Positions 25,299 through 32,413 of a stretch of 32,413 nucleotides of DNA are shown here, piece by piece. The stretch's first letter is position 1. Each line of letters opens with the position of its first letter. The translations under genes and the position numbers were made by a program. This stretch comes from Chitinophaga pinensis (lineage in GTDB: Bacteria; Bacteroidota; Bacteroidia; Chitinophagales; Chitinophagaceae): the NCBI GenBank assembly GCA_945872805.1, contig CAMCBE010000001.1:1-32413 (forward strand), written 5' to 3'. Below the pieces are notes generated by a model, which worked only from the letters and a program-made list of their open reading frames with translations, did no database searches and was not told where the DNA came from.

Positions 25299-25934
25299 CT
25301 ATCCTAGCCAATGTATGGTATTGCGTTCCATTGAAATCTGGCCGTTTTTTTCCATTTTCTTCAATAACCTAGAAATTACCTCCCGAGATGAATTTAGATC
25401 ATGGGCAATTTGTTGATGTGTAAGCATTAAATCATTTCCTAATGAAGAAGTCTGCCTTTTGAGATACCACTCAAGTCGTTCATCCATATTTTTAAAGGCA
25501 ATATGATCAACAACAGTCAATAACTCTTCAAAGCGCGACCTATATGTTTCAATAACAAAATGATACCATGTGGGATGATTTTTCATGAGGATATCCATCA
25601 ATTGAATGGGAATCATGATAACCTCTGTTTCCTCAAGGGCAATAGCCATTATAGTACTGGATTGATTCCTCGCCATACAAAGCATACTCAATGCACATGC
25701 ATCGCCATCTTCTAAATAGTACATAAAAAATTCTTCCCCTTCAACACCTTCTCTATAAAGCTTCACACGACCTTTCACAATTAACATGGCATATTTAAAA
25801 AATTGCCCTGGCCTCATCATCACCTCTCCTGCAGGAAATATTTTTGATTCACCATGCTCTATAATAAAATCAGAAAGTGATTCATCAAAAATGGGGAAGG
25901 CCTGAACTAAATCATGTGTAGTGTATGAAAGCAT
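25299..25934 (-). CDS. Crp/Fnr family transcription regulator
   Basis: This is a 211-residue regulator. A cyclic-nucleotide-binding-like beta-roll covers about 10-120, a dimerisation helix about 125-155 and a winged helix-turn-helix about 165-211. The recognition helix SSREVISRLLKKM (182-194) has Arg184, Glu185 and Arg189, equivalent to the Crp residues that read GTGA. There are no N-terminal Fnr iron-sulfur cysteines. The beta-roll has Cys80 and Cys86 (DACALSMLC), and the cAMP-binding Arg/Ser pocket is not obvious. It follows mnmG by 29 bases and precedes the sulfur genes, whose promoter region contains a matching palindrome, so it probably controls them. The signal sensed is unknown. Confidence 0.88.
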   Translation of the reverse strand: MLSYTTHDLVQAFPIFDESLSDFIIEHGESKIFPAGEVMMRPGQFFKYAMLIVKGRVKLYREGVEGEEFFMYYLEDGDACALSMLCMARNQSSTIMAIALEETEVIMIPIQLMDILMKNHPTWYHFVIETYRSRFEELLTVVDHIAFKNMDERLEWYLKRQTSSLGNDLMLTHQQIAHDLNSSREVISRLLKKMEKNGQISMERNTIHWLG

Positions 25935-25963
25935 GTATAAAAAAATTAATGCTAATGTAATCC

Positions 25964-27832
25964 TTATCGTCCCATGTATACCATAAGTATCTGCACATCA
26001 CTTGGATTGATTCCAGAAATACGTGATGCTTGACCAAGGGTTCTAGGTTGAATGCGCTTTAGTTTTTCTTTTGCCTCCGTACCAATTGCATGTACTTTAC
26101 TGAAATCAAAGCTAGCAGGGATTTCCAGGCCTTCTAATTGTGCCATACGATCTACCATTTCTTTTTCCTTATCAATGTAAACGGCATACTTCATTTGTAT
26201 TTCAGCCTGTTCAATTTCTAAGGATGAAAAAGAAGAAAATTCACCCTGCAATGATGGAATGCTTTCAATGATATCTTTAGCGGCAATACCCGGGCGTAAA
26301 ATAAGTTGAGCGAGCTTTTGTTTTTGAGTTAGCGCAGCCGAACCAGCTGTTTCAAAATATGCATTAATCAAATCAGGCTCTACAGATGTTTCATTAAATA
26401 ATTTTATGATTGACGCTACATTTTCTTTCTTGGTACAAACTGCTTCATACCGAGCTCTTGATGCTAAACCAATCTGATAGCCCATTTCAGTCAACCTCAT
26501 GTCTGCATTATCTTGTCGCAATAATGTTCTAAACTCTGCTCGAGAAGTAAACATGCGATAAGGCTCTTCCGTTCCTTTGGTTATCAAGTCATCAATCAAC
26601 ACCCCAATATAGGCTTCATTGCGTTTCAAAATCAACGGCTCTTTTTCAACGGCTTTTTGGTGTGCATTAATTCCTGCCATCAAGCCTTGGCATGCTGCTT
26701 CCTCATATCCTGTTGTACCATTGATTTGACCAGCAAAAAATAATCCGTCAATCTGTTTGGTTTCTAACGAATAATTCAATTGATGTGGTGGAAAATAATC
26801 ATATTCAATGGCATACCCAGGCCTGAACATACGGCAGTTTTCGAAGCCAGGAATCTTTATAAGTGATTGATACTGAACACTTTCTGGTAATGAAGTTGAA
26901 AATCCATTCAAATATATTTCAACCGTATTAAAGCCTTCAGGCTCCACAAACAATTGATGCCTATCACGGTCTGCAAAACGATTAATCTTATCCTCAATGC
27001 TCGGACAATAGCGTGGACCGGTCCCTTCTATTCTACCAGTAAACATTGGACTCCGATCAAATCCAGTTTTAAGCGAATCATGTACATCTATGTTAGTATA
27101 TGCAATCCAACAACTTCGTTGTTGAGCAGGAGAGATTCGTTCTATGTCCAAATAAGAGAAACCAGAGATCTCATCATCCCCTTTTTGTTCCTCCATTTTT
27201 GAATAATCTAAACTCCTACCATCTAATCTAGGCGGTGTTCCAGTTTTAAGTCGATCGCTTTGAAGCCCTAATGAGACAAGTTGTTCTGTAATTCCAGTGG
27301 CCGCTTTCTCTGCCATCCTACCACCGCCAAAGGTTTTCTCCCCTATATGAATAATGCCATTTAAAAAAGTACCATTGGTCAGCACCACCGTTTTAGCCTG
27401 AATTTCATTCCCCATGCCGGTGATAATTCCAGTACAACGGCCTTCCTTTATCAGTAATCCATTCACCATGTCTTGGTAAAATGACAGATTGGGTGTTGCC
27501 TCAAGCATTTCTCTCCATTTCTGAGAAAATAGCATTCGGTCACTTTGTGCACGTGGGCTCCACATGGCAGGACCTTTTGAGCGGTTCAACATCCTAAACT
27601 GAATCATTGACTGATCAGTGACAATTCCTGAATACCCACCTAAGGCATCAATCTCCCGTACGATCTGACCTTTTGCAATTCCGCCCATAGCAGGATTACA
27701 ACTCATCTGAGCGATGGTCTGTAAATTCATGGTAACCAGCAAAACCTTACTGCCCATATTTGCGGCGGCCGCCGCAGCCTCACATCCAGCATGGCCGGCA
27801 CCTACAACAATTACATCATATACAGGAAACAT
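25964..27832 (-). CDS. mnmG: tRNA uridine-5-carboxymethylaminomethyl modification enzyme MnmG (GidA)
   Basis: This is a 622-residue FAD enzyme that, with MnmE, builds the cmnm5 group on wobble uridine 34 of certain tRNAs. The FAD motif VVGAGHAGCEAA is at residues 9-20. It is followed by CNPAMGGIAKGQIVREIDALGG (starting near 45), GTFLNG, KTGTPPRL, QINGTTGYEEAACQG (near 369) and the C-terminal helical region that ends ISGINPSDVQILMVYM. Length is normal. It starts at ATG 27832. mnmG is often close to the replication origin, which fits the parS-like sites just upstream. MnmE is not in the window. Confidence 0.97.
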   Translation of the reverse strand: MFPVYDVIVVGAGHAGCEAAAAAANMGSKVLLVTMNLQTIAQMSCNPAMGGIAKGQIVREIDALGGYSGIVTDQSMIQFRMLNRSKGPAMWSPRAQSDRMLFSQKWREMLEATPNLSFYQDMVNGLLIKEGRCTGIITGMGNEIQAKTVVLTNGTFLNGIIHIGEKTFGGGRMAEKAATGITEQLVSLGLQSDRLKTGTPPRLDGRSLDYSKMEEQKGDDEISGFSYLDIERISPAQQRSCWIAYTNIDVHDSLKTGFDRSPMFTGRIEGTGPRYCPSIEDKINRFADRDRHQLFVEPEGFNTVEIYLNGFSTSLPESVQYQSLIKIPGFENCRMFRPGYAIEYDYFPPHQLNYSLETKQIDGLFFAGQINGTTGYEEAACQGLMAGINAHQKAVEKEPLILKRNEAYIGVLIDDLITKGTEEPYRMFTSRAEFRTLLRQDNADMRLTEMGYQIGLASRARYEAVCTKKENVASIIKLFNETSVEPDLINAYFETAGSAALTQKQKLAQLILRPGIAAKDIIESIPSLQGEFSSFSSLEIEQAEIQMKYAVYIDKEKEMVDRMAQLEGLEIPASFDFSKVHAIGTEAKEKLKRIQPRTLGQASRISGINPSDVQILMVYMGR

Positions 27833-27945
27833 ACCGCGAAGTTACGATGCCAAAACAAATAGGCAATCAGTAATATAATAAACAAGTAAAGCGATTAACT
27901 AAATTCCCACTACCTGTTTCGATTAAAAATGGCCGTACTGAACAA

Positions 27946-27961
27946 TGTTCCACGTGGAACC
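27946..27961. promoter_or_regulatory. parS: parS-like ParB binding site 1
   Basis: TGTTCCACGTGGAACC contains a perfect 14-bp palindrome (27947-27960) and matches the conserved bacterial parS pattern TGTTNCACGTGNAACA at all but the last base. It abuts the stop codon of the CAP-domain gene and lies about 115 bases upstream of mnmG. A second site is at 28619-28634. Confidence 0.75.
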
Positions 27962-28626
27962 TATTCCTTTGAGCCAAATTCTTGGACTACTATAACTCGT
28001 TCGCCGTTTTTGTGCGACTTTATAGAAATACCCGTTTCGGTGAAATTAGCTTGAAGGAGATTTTTACGGTGCCCTAATCCATTCACCCCTATATCCAATA
28101 GCAATAACACCAACGAAGCCAATGAACCATCTTTCCCAGCATAAATATTCTCAGCGGCAGATTGACGAAATCCAACAGCTTGAACGCGCATAGCAAAGGT
28201 TCTTCCAGTAGAACTAGTATGGCTTATCCCATCGGCATGCAAAGAAAGATCAAGTGCATGTTCCTTGGCAAGGATGGAAAGTTTAGGGTTTAGCCTAAAA
28301 TAAGGCAATGACCCAATGGTAGATAAATCTGTTTTCAGTGATTTGGCGTTCTGCCCATCAACTTGTGGGAACTGCTTCAAAAATGGGACCAAACAAGCAG
28401 TATAAAATAGGGTTGGGTCTTGTCGGAAATAATTAACCCAGTATAAAAAGCTCAACTCAGCCTCAGATAGACCAAATGGAATGCCTTCACGTTCAACCTG
28501 CTTCCTTAACGCTTGGTCAACGGATAAATGGAGAATAAAGGGTTTATCAGGTAATTCAAATGATGATTGGCCCGATGCAGTCAGTAAAAAGAATAGGCCA
28601 ATAAAAAAAGCAAGACTATGTTTCAC
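27961..28626 (-). CDS. CAP-domain (SCP/PR-1) secreted protein
   Basis: This is a 221-residue exported protein with a signal peptide ending near residue 20 (LLTASGQ). The CAP domain covers about 75-220, with LAKEHALDLSLHADGISH (near 112-130), SAAENIYAG (near 155) and GHRKNLL (near 184). These carry the His/Glu/His residues of the CAP cavity. No catalytic activity is established for bacterial members. The start is a GTG at 28626, because a stop codon lies three codons upstream and no ATG fits the signal peptide. That GTG is inside a parS-like palindrome, and a second such site touches the stop codon. It follows ybeY by 42 bases. Confidence 0.87.
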   Translation of the reverse strand: MKHSLAFFIGLFFLLTASGQSSFELPDKPFILHLSVDQALRKQVEREGIPFGLSEAELSFLYWVNYFRQDPTLFYTACLVPFLKQFPQVDGQNAKSLKTDLSTIGSLPYFRLNPKLSILAKEHALDLSLHADGISHTSSTGRTFAMRVQAVGFRQSAAENIYAGKDGSLASLVLLLLDIGVNGLGHRKNLLQANFTETGISIKSHKNGERVIVVQEFGSKE

Positions 28627-28634
28627 GTGAAACT
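28619..28634. promoter_or_regulatory. parS: parS-like ParB binding site 2
   Basis: TGTTTCACGTGAAACT matches the consensus parS TGTTTCACGTGAAACA at 15 of 16 positions, with a perfect 14-bp palindrome at 28620-28633. The central CAC/GTG includes the GTG start codon of the CAP-domain gene. It is 673 bases from site 1, centre to centre. Confidence 0.8.
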
Positions 28635-28668
28635 ATTTAGGTGAAAAGGAAAGGTGCTGCATCATTTT

Positions 28669-29094
28669 CTATCCAAAATAACGCTTCAATAACTTTTCTT
28701 CCATTGAACGCATGGTTAATTGATCTTCTTTCAACTTGTCTTTATACCCTAACAAATGTAAAAGTCCATGAAAAATAACCCGATGAAGTTCATGATAGAA
28801 AGGGATCGAAAGACTTTTTGCATTATCCTTGACCCTGTCAATACTGATATACAGCTCAGCCTCTAACCTTTTTGGTGTTGGAGATAGATCGAACGTAATG
28901 ATATCTGTAAAAAAATCGTGTCGCAAAAACTGTTTGTTGATCGATAATAGATAATCGTCATCACAGAAAATAACATTCAAGGAATCAATAGGATGCCTAT
29001 TGCCCTGTGCCGTCTTAAGGATAAAGTTTTTCAACTTCGTACGGTCACGCAAAAATGAAACCTCTGTTTGATAAAAAAATGAAACCTCTCCCAT
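28669..29094 (-). CDS. ybeY: Endoribonuclease YbeY (rRNA maturation)
   Basis: This is a 141-residue metal-dependent RNase acting in 16S rRNA 3' end maturation and ribosome quality control. The signature region HRVIFHGLLHLLGYKDK (104-120) has His109 and His113. The third metal ligand, His in most YbeY proteins (GYDH), is replaced here by KD with Asp119, a form I associate with Bacteroidota. DIITFDL (64-70) is the other conserved block. It is divergent from feoA, 64 bases away. A 7-of-8 -7 element (29103-29110) lies before it. Confidence 0.9.
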   Translation of the reverse strand: MGEVSFFYQTEVSFLRDRTKLKNFILKTAQGNRHPIDSLNVIFCDDDYLLSINKQFLRHDFFTDIITFDLSPTPKRLEAELYISIDRVKDNAKSLSIPFYHELHRVIFHGLLHLLGYKDKLKEDQLTMRSMEEKLLKRYFG

Positions 29095-29132
29095 AGAATA
29101 AATAAAAGTACAAGAAATCCATGTAAGCGAAT

Positions 29133-29140
29133 TAGTTTTG
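29133..29140 (+). promoter_or_regulatory. Candidate -7 element of feoA
   Basis: The plus strand reads TAGTTTTG, a full match to TAnnTTTG, 18 bases before the chosen feoA ATG at 29159. No clear -33 TTG is visible. Confidence 0.45.
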
Positions 29141-29158
29141 CAGTTCTAAGAATTGAAC

Positions 29159-29383
29159 ATGCAGAAAAAATTATCAGAACTTCAAGTTGGCCAAAAAGCA
29201 ATTATCATTTCCCTTGAAGATGAAGAGCTGGTATTAAAATTATTAGAAATGGGATTTATCCCAGGGGAAGACATTACGATGGAACAAATAGCCCCACTCG
29301 GCGATCCAGTTTCAGTGAATATTGCAGGATACCAAGTGAGCCTTCGTATCAATGAAGCTGAAACCATAATGGTAGAAATATAA
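29159..29383 (+). CDS. feoA: FeoA family protein
   Basis: This is a 74-residue SH3-like protein of the FeoA family, which assists the ferrous iron transporter FeoB. Landmarks are LSELQVGQKAIII at the N-terminus, LLEMGFIPGEDITM in the middle and VSVNIAGYQVSLRINEAE at the end. I chose the ATG at 29159; a TTG two codons upstream is possible but unneeded. FeoB is not adjacent: nadD follows after 29 bases. Stand-alone FeoA proteins also occur with other roles. Confidence 0.87.
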   Translation: MQKKLSELQVGQKAIIISLEDEELVLKLLEMGFIPGEDITMEQIAPLGDPVSVNIAGYQVSLRINEAETIMVEI

Positions 29384-29412
29384 TAGTTTAACTAATTGAT
29401 TTTCAAGTATTT

Positions 29413-30018
29413 ATGAAAATTGGACTATACTTTGGCTCTTTTAATCCTATCCACAATGGGCATTTAATTATTGCCAATTACATCCAACAATACAATGACT
29501 TAGATCAAGTATGGATTGTAGTCTCTCCGCAAAATCCGCATAAAGAGAACCTCACCTTATTAAATGAATACCATAGACTACATCTCGTTAGTCTAGCCGT
29601 TCAAGGTGAGCGACATATTAAAGAAACGGATATCGAATTTCATCTCCCCAAACCATCTTATACTATAGACACATTAACGTATTTGGAAGAAAAATATCCT
29701 CAACATCAGTTTTCAATCATCATGGGAAGTGACTCACTTCAAAATTTGACAAAATGGAAAAGCAGTGATGTAATAATGAAACGATACCCAATATATGTTT
29801 ACGAAAGGCCGGGATATCCTATAAAAATAATCGAGCAAAATAATAATATTATTTTAGCTAAAGCTCCGATGTTAGAAATTTCTGCGTCCATGATTCGATC
29901 TATGATACAGGATGGTAAATCTATTCGATATTTTGTACCAGATTCTGTGAAAGAAGAAATTGATGCGAATAGTTATTATAAAACAACTCCGTTTTCAAAA
30001 GAAAAATCCAAGCACTAA
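29413..30018 (+). CDS. nadD: Nicotinate-nucleotide adenylyltransferase
   Basis: This is a 201-residue enzyme joining nicotinate mononucleotide and ATP to form deamido-NAD. GLYFGSFNPIHNGH (4-17) contains the HxGH nucleotidyltransferase motif at 14-17. SIIMGSDSLQNLTKWK (near 105) and ISASMIRSMI (near 156) are the other conserved blocks. It is likely co-transcribed with feoA. Its last 24 bases overlap the end of the convergent chromate transporter gene. Confidence 0.95.
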   Translation: MKIGLYFGSFNPIHNGHLIIANYIQQYNDLDQVWIVVSPQNPHKENLTLLNEYHRLHLVSLAVQGERHIKETDIEFHLPKPSYTIDTLTYLEEKYPQHQFSIIMGSDSLQNLTKWKSSDVIMKRYPIYVYERPGYPIKIIEQNNNIILAKAPMLEISASMIRSMIQDGKSIRYFVPDSVKEEIDANSYYKTTPFSKEKSKH

Positions 30019-31248
30019 AAAAAACAACGCAATTACAGGTGCTGGTATTTTAGAATACATCAATAAGAAAAAGGTAGTCGAAACTACAGAGAAAAACACA
30101 ATAGAAGATTGAGCAGGGCGATGAAGAAATAGAAGTATGGTATCCTTTGTTAAATAAATAATACTAGCAATCATGATTCCAACAACAGCAGCATTAATTC
30201 CCTGTATTATTTGCTGCAGTACACTGTATCGATGTAGGTTTTGCCAGATTGGATAAAAAAACAAAACTAAAAAACAACTGGGTAGAAAAATAGCAACTGC
30301 ACCAATCAAACAACCCATCAACTGATATTGTGGCCCACGATCACTCATGGCCAACCCACCCACAAATGCAGCTATTGAAAATACAGGGCCAGGAATAGCC
30401 CGCACTAAACCAGCACCAGTAAGAAAATCATTGCGATCAATTTTTATTACATTCTGATTATTCTGCTTGATGTGATCAGATTCAGGACGAACGACATATT
30501 GTTCATACATCATCGGAATTAGTACATCAGCTCCACCAAACACTATGCTTCCGAATCGATAGGTGTTTTCAAATAAATTAAAAGGCGTACGATTTGACCA
30601 CTGTTGTTTTCTAGCTGATTCTGATAAAAACCCGCTAAGAAGAAAAAGGAAAGAAAATACAATGAATAAACTCCAATTTATTTTACGTTTCTTCCAAGGA
30701 ATGGAAACTTCTGAAAGCTTATCAAATAAAAGAGATACCAAGGAGCCAAAAAGTAACATGATCGGAAAAATCCAAGGAGAATTGAAATAATAAAAAGTAG
30801 CCATACTCGAAATACAAACGATGCCTTTTCCAATCTTGGTTTTGATAAATTTTAAACTAATGAATAAAGCATACACTAAAAATCCAATCCCCATGGGTTG
30901 GATGAAACTAAAAAGACCAGAATGTGTTGAAGAAAAATCAAGTGTTACAAAAAAAGATAAAGCCGTCATGATGCTAACGGCTGGAATAATCCAAACCAAT
31001 AAGGTCAGGATGGCCAAGGGAAACCCTCCCCGCTTAAAGCCAATTAATGTTATAGTTTGGGTAGAAGTAGCTCCTGGCATGAGCTGACAAAATGAATTAA
31101 TAACTAATAACTCACCTTGGGTAAGGTCTTTCCTTTTTTCGACAAAAGTGCGTGTTAGCAGAGCAAAATGACCTTGAGGTCCACCGAACGCAGAAATACT
31201 ATGTAAGAAAACTGCTTTTAAAAATGGTATGTGCCGAATGGGTATCAA
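29995..31248 (-). CDS. chrA: Chromate transporter family protein (ChrA)
   Basis: This is a 417-residue membrane protein of the CHR family with two homologous halves. The N-terminal half has FLHSISAFGGPQGHFALL and CQLMPGATSTQ; the C-terminal half has RFGSIVFGGADVLIPMM and LVRAIPGPVFSIAAFVGG. Family members export chromate, and some may carry sulfate or other anions. The start is a TTG at 31248: conserved sequence begins a few codons later, a stop lies seven codons upstream, and no ATG is available. This is either a true rare start or a sign of a sequence error upstream. It converges on and overlaps nadD by 24 bases. Confidence 0.88.
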   Translation of the reverse strand: MIPIRHIPFLKAVFLHSISAFGGPQGHFALLTRTFVEKRKDLTQGELLVINSFCQLMPGATSTQTITLIGFKRGGFPLAILTLLVWIIPAVSIMTALSFFVTLDFSSTHSGLFSFIQPMGIGFLVYALFISLKFIKTKIGKGIVCISSMATFYYFNSPWIFPIMLLFGSLVSLLFDKLSEVSIPWKKRKINWSLFIVFSFLFLLSGFLSESARKQQWSNRTPFNLFENTYRFGSIVFGGADVLIPMMYEQYVVRPESDHIKQNNQNVIKIDRNDFLTGAGLVRAIPGPVFSIAAFVGGLAMSDRGPQYQLMGCLIGAVAIFLPSCFLVLFFYPIWQNLHRYSVLQQIIQGINAAVVGIMIASIIYLTKDTILLFLHRPAQSSIVFFSVVSTTFFLLMYSKIPAPVIALFFLVLGFFF

Positions 31249-31392
31249 AAAAGGTTCAGAATTAAGCTATCCTAGGGAGACGTTTGAAATTAATAATGCA
31301 ATTATTTAATGCCGATAAAACAAAGAATTTATAAAAATCATCGAATATTGAGGAAATTTTATGACATAAAAAATAATCATGATAACTTCGCT

Positions 31393-31411
31393 CTTTGTAA
31401 AAATAACAAAG
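31393..31411. repeat. Inverted repeat before the DUF3089 gene
   Basis: CTTTGT (31393-31398) and ACAAAG (31406-31411) form a 6-bp dyad 30 bases before the ATG at 31441. It is followed by three tandem copies of ATTCA (31412-31426). It could be an operator; I find no exact -7 element here. Confidence 0.25.
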
Positions 31412-31440
31412 ATTCAATTCAATTCAATACACAGATACGA

Positions 31441-32413
31441 ATGAAAAAAAAGCTAACTAGTTATATTACTATAGGTTGTATATCAGCTATAATAGGTTGT
31501 TCCCCAAAAATAGTATCCTATACTCAAGATAAATCTATTCGTAGTAAAACTGGAATTCCAGATTATAGTCAGCTCAACTATTGGGCTGCTCATCCAAATA
31601 AAGTAGACCCTTCAGACAGTGTACCTCGCCCCTTGAAGAATACTATAAAAGAGAAAAAAGTAGATGTATTTTTTATTCACCCCACTACATTTCTAGAGGA
31701 GAGAGAATATGGCTTAAATAATGCAAGAATTGACAACGACACCATAAACTATCAAACAGATTATACATCAATATTATATCAAGCATCAGTATTTAATGAA
31801 GAGGCGCAAATATATGCTCCCAGGTATAGACAAGCGCACATCAGCATGTATTTTGAAAAAGATAGTACTAAAAAGTATAATGCCTTCAATTTAGCGTATG
31901 AAGATGTGAGAAATGCATTTATCTATTACATAGAACATGAAAATAAAGGTAGACCAATTGTTATTGCATCACATAGTCAAGGTACAACACACAGTACCCG
32001 GTTGATTAAAGAATTTTTTGATGGAAAACCACTAGCAAAACAATTCGTTTGTGGATACCTAATTGGTATGCCAGTTAAAAAGAATCAATATGAAAATATT
32101 GAAGTCTGTAAGGATAGCACGTCAACAGGATGCTTTGTAAGCTGGAGAACGTACCGGGAAGATTTTTCGAGTGAAATAATTAATAGGACAGATACAACAA
32201 TAGCAGTTGTGAATCCAATTATATGGAGATCTACAAATGAAATAGCAAGTAGAAAACTTCAACAAGGAGCCGTTCTCTATAATTTCAATAAAATATATAC
32301 GCATACACAGGGTGCACAAGCAGAAGGAAATGCACTATGGGTTCCCCACCCTAAATTCCCTGGCTCTTTTTTATATAGAGATAAAAACTACCATTCTGGC
32401 GACATCAACCTAT
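31441..32413 (+). CDS. DUF3089 alpha/beta-hydrolase-like lipoprotein, 3' end missing
   Basis: The frame opens at an ATG at 31441 and runs off the right edge (324 codons seen). The leader ends in a lipobox (AIIGC, Cys20), so the protein should be a lipoprotein. VDVFFIHPTTFL (74-85) and IASHSQGTTHSTRLI (175-189) match DUF3089, an alpha/beta hydrolase-like family. Ser179 in SHSQG is the likely nucleophile. Later residues HPKFPGSFL and DKNYHSGDINL are typical of the family's C-terminal part, so little is missing. The substrate is unknown. A 6-bp dyad lies upstream. Confidence 0.85.
   Translation, partial: MKKKLTSYITIGCISAIIGCSPKIVSYTQDKSIRSKTGIPDYSQLNYWAAHPNKVDPSDSVPRPLKNTIKEKKVDVFFIHPTTFLEEREYGLNNARIDNDTINYQTDYTSILYQASVFNEEAQIYAPRYRQAHISMYFEKDSTKKYNAFNLAYEDVRNAFIYYIEHENKGRPIVIASHSQGTTHSTRLIKEFFDGKPLAKQFVCGYLIGMPVKKNQYENIEVCKDSTSTGCFVSWRTYREDFSSEIINRTDTTIAVVNPIIWRSTNEIASRKLQQGAVLYNFNKIYTHTQGAQAEGNALWVPHPKFPGSFLYRDKNYHSGDINL

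Noticed and set aside
31412..31426. Three tandem ATTCA units as a CRISPR-like or phase-variable repeat
   Set aside because: The units are too few and too short, and there are no spacers; it is ordinary low-complexity AT-rich DNA.

Overview
The window looks like a chromosomal piece of a low-GC Bacteroidota bacterium, probably a Chitinophagaceae or Sphingobacteriales relative. The evidence is the AT-rich sequence, the weak or absent Shine-Dalgarno signals, several upstream boxes fitting the Bacteroidota -7 element TAnnTTTG, and the protein repertoire (DUF1684, CtlX-type hydrolase, a YbeY ending in GYKD, Planctomycete-type DUF1501/DUF1553 proteins). I see no tRNA, rRNA, CRISPR array or insertion sequence. 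Genes are dense and mostly on the minus strand.

Layout: (1) 1-6350, minus: a four-gene exported-protein operon (DUF1549/DUF1553 protein, DUF1501 protein, beta-propeller, membrane protein with a CxxCH domain that runs off the left edge). (2) 6471-7478, plus: an inositol 2-dehydrogenase-like oxidoreductase. (3) 7618-12542, minus: a DUF1684 protein, a GH29 alpha-L-fucosidase, a possible 33-residue lipoprotein, a CtlX-type citrulline hydrolase and an arginine deiminase family protein. (4) 12850-15111, minus: RecQ. (5) 15397-18706, plus: kdsD, manC and a methionine-type aminotransferase. (6) 18728-25934, minus: an eight-gene sulfur oxidation locus with its own Crp/Fnr-type regulator. (7) 25964-31248: mnmG, a CAP-domain protein, ybeY, feoA, nadD and a chromate transporter. 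(8) 31441 to the right edge: a DUF3089 lipoprotein.

The most interesting block is the sulfur locus. A CstB-like enzyme (metallo-beta-lactamase fold, pseudo-rhodanese, rhodanese) should turn persulfides into thiosulfate in the cytoplasm. TauE/SafE and split YeeE/YedE membrane proteins could move sulfite, thiosulfate or another sulfur species. Outside the inner membrane, a lipoprotein di-heme TsdA-like cytochrome, a Tat-exported SoxB-like hydrolase and a secreted DsrE-like protein could process thiosulfate. SoxYZ, SoxAX and SoxCD are not in the window. The regulator gene is followed by a GTGA-N6-TCAC palindrome about 40 bases upstream of the predicted start of the tauE-to-dsrE transcript, the classical position for class II activation.

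A second notable signal is a pair of parS-like ParB binding sites that sit exactly at the two ends of the CAP-domain gene next to mnmG. One contains that gene's GTG start codon. This suggests the window lies in the origin-proximal part of the chromosome.
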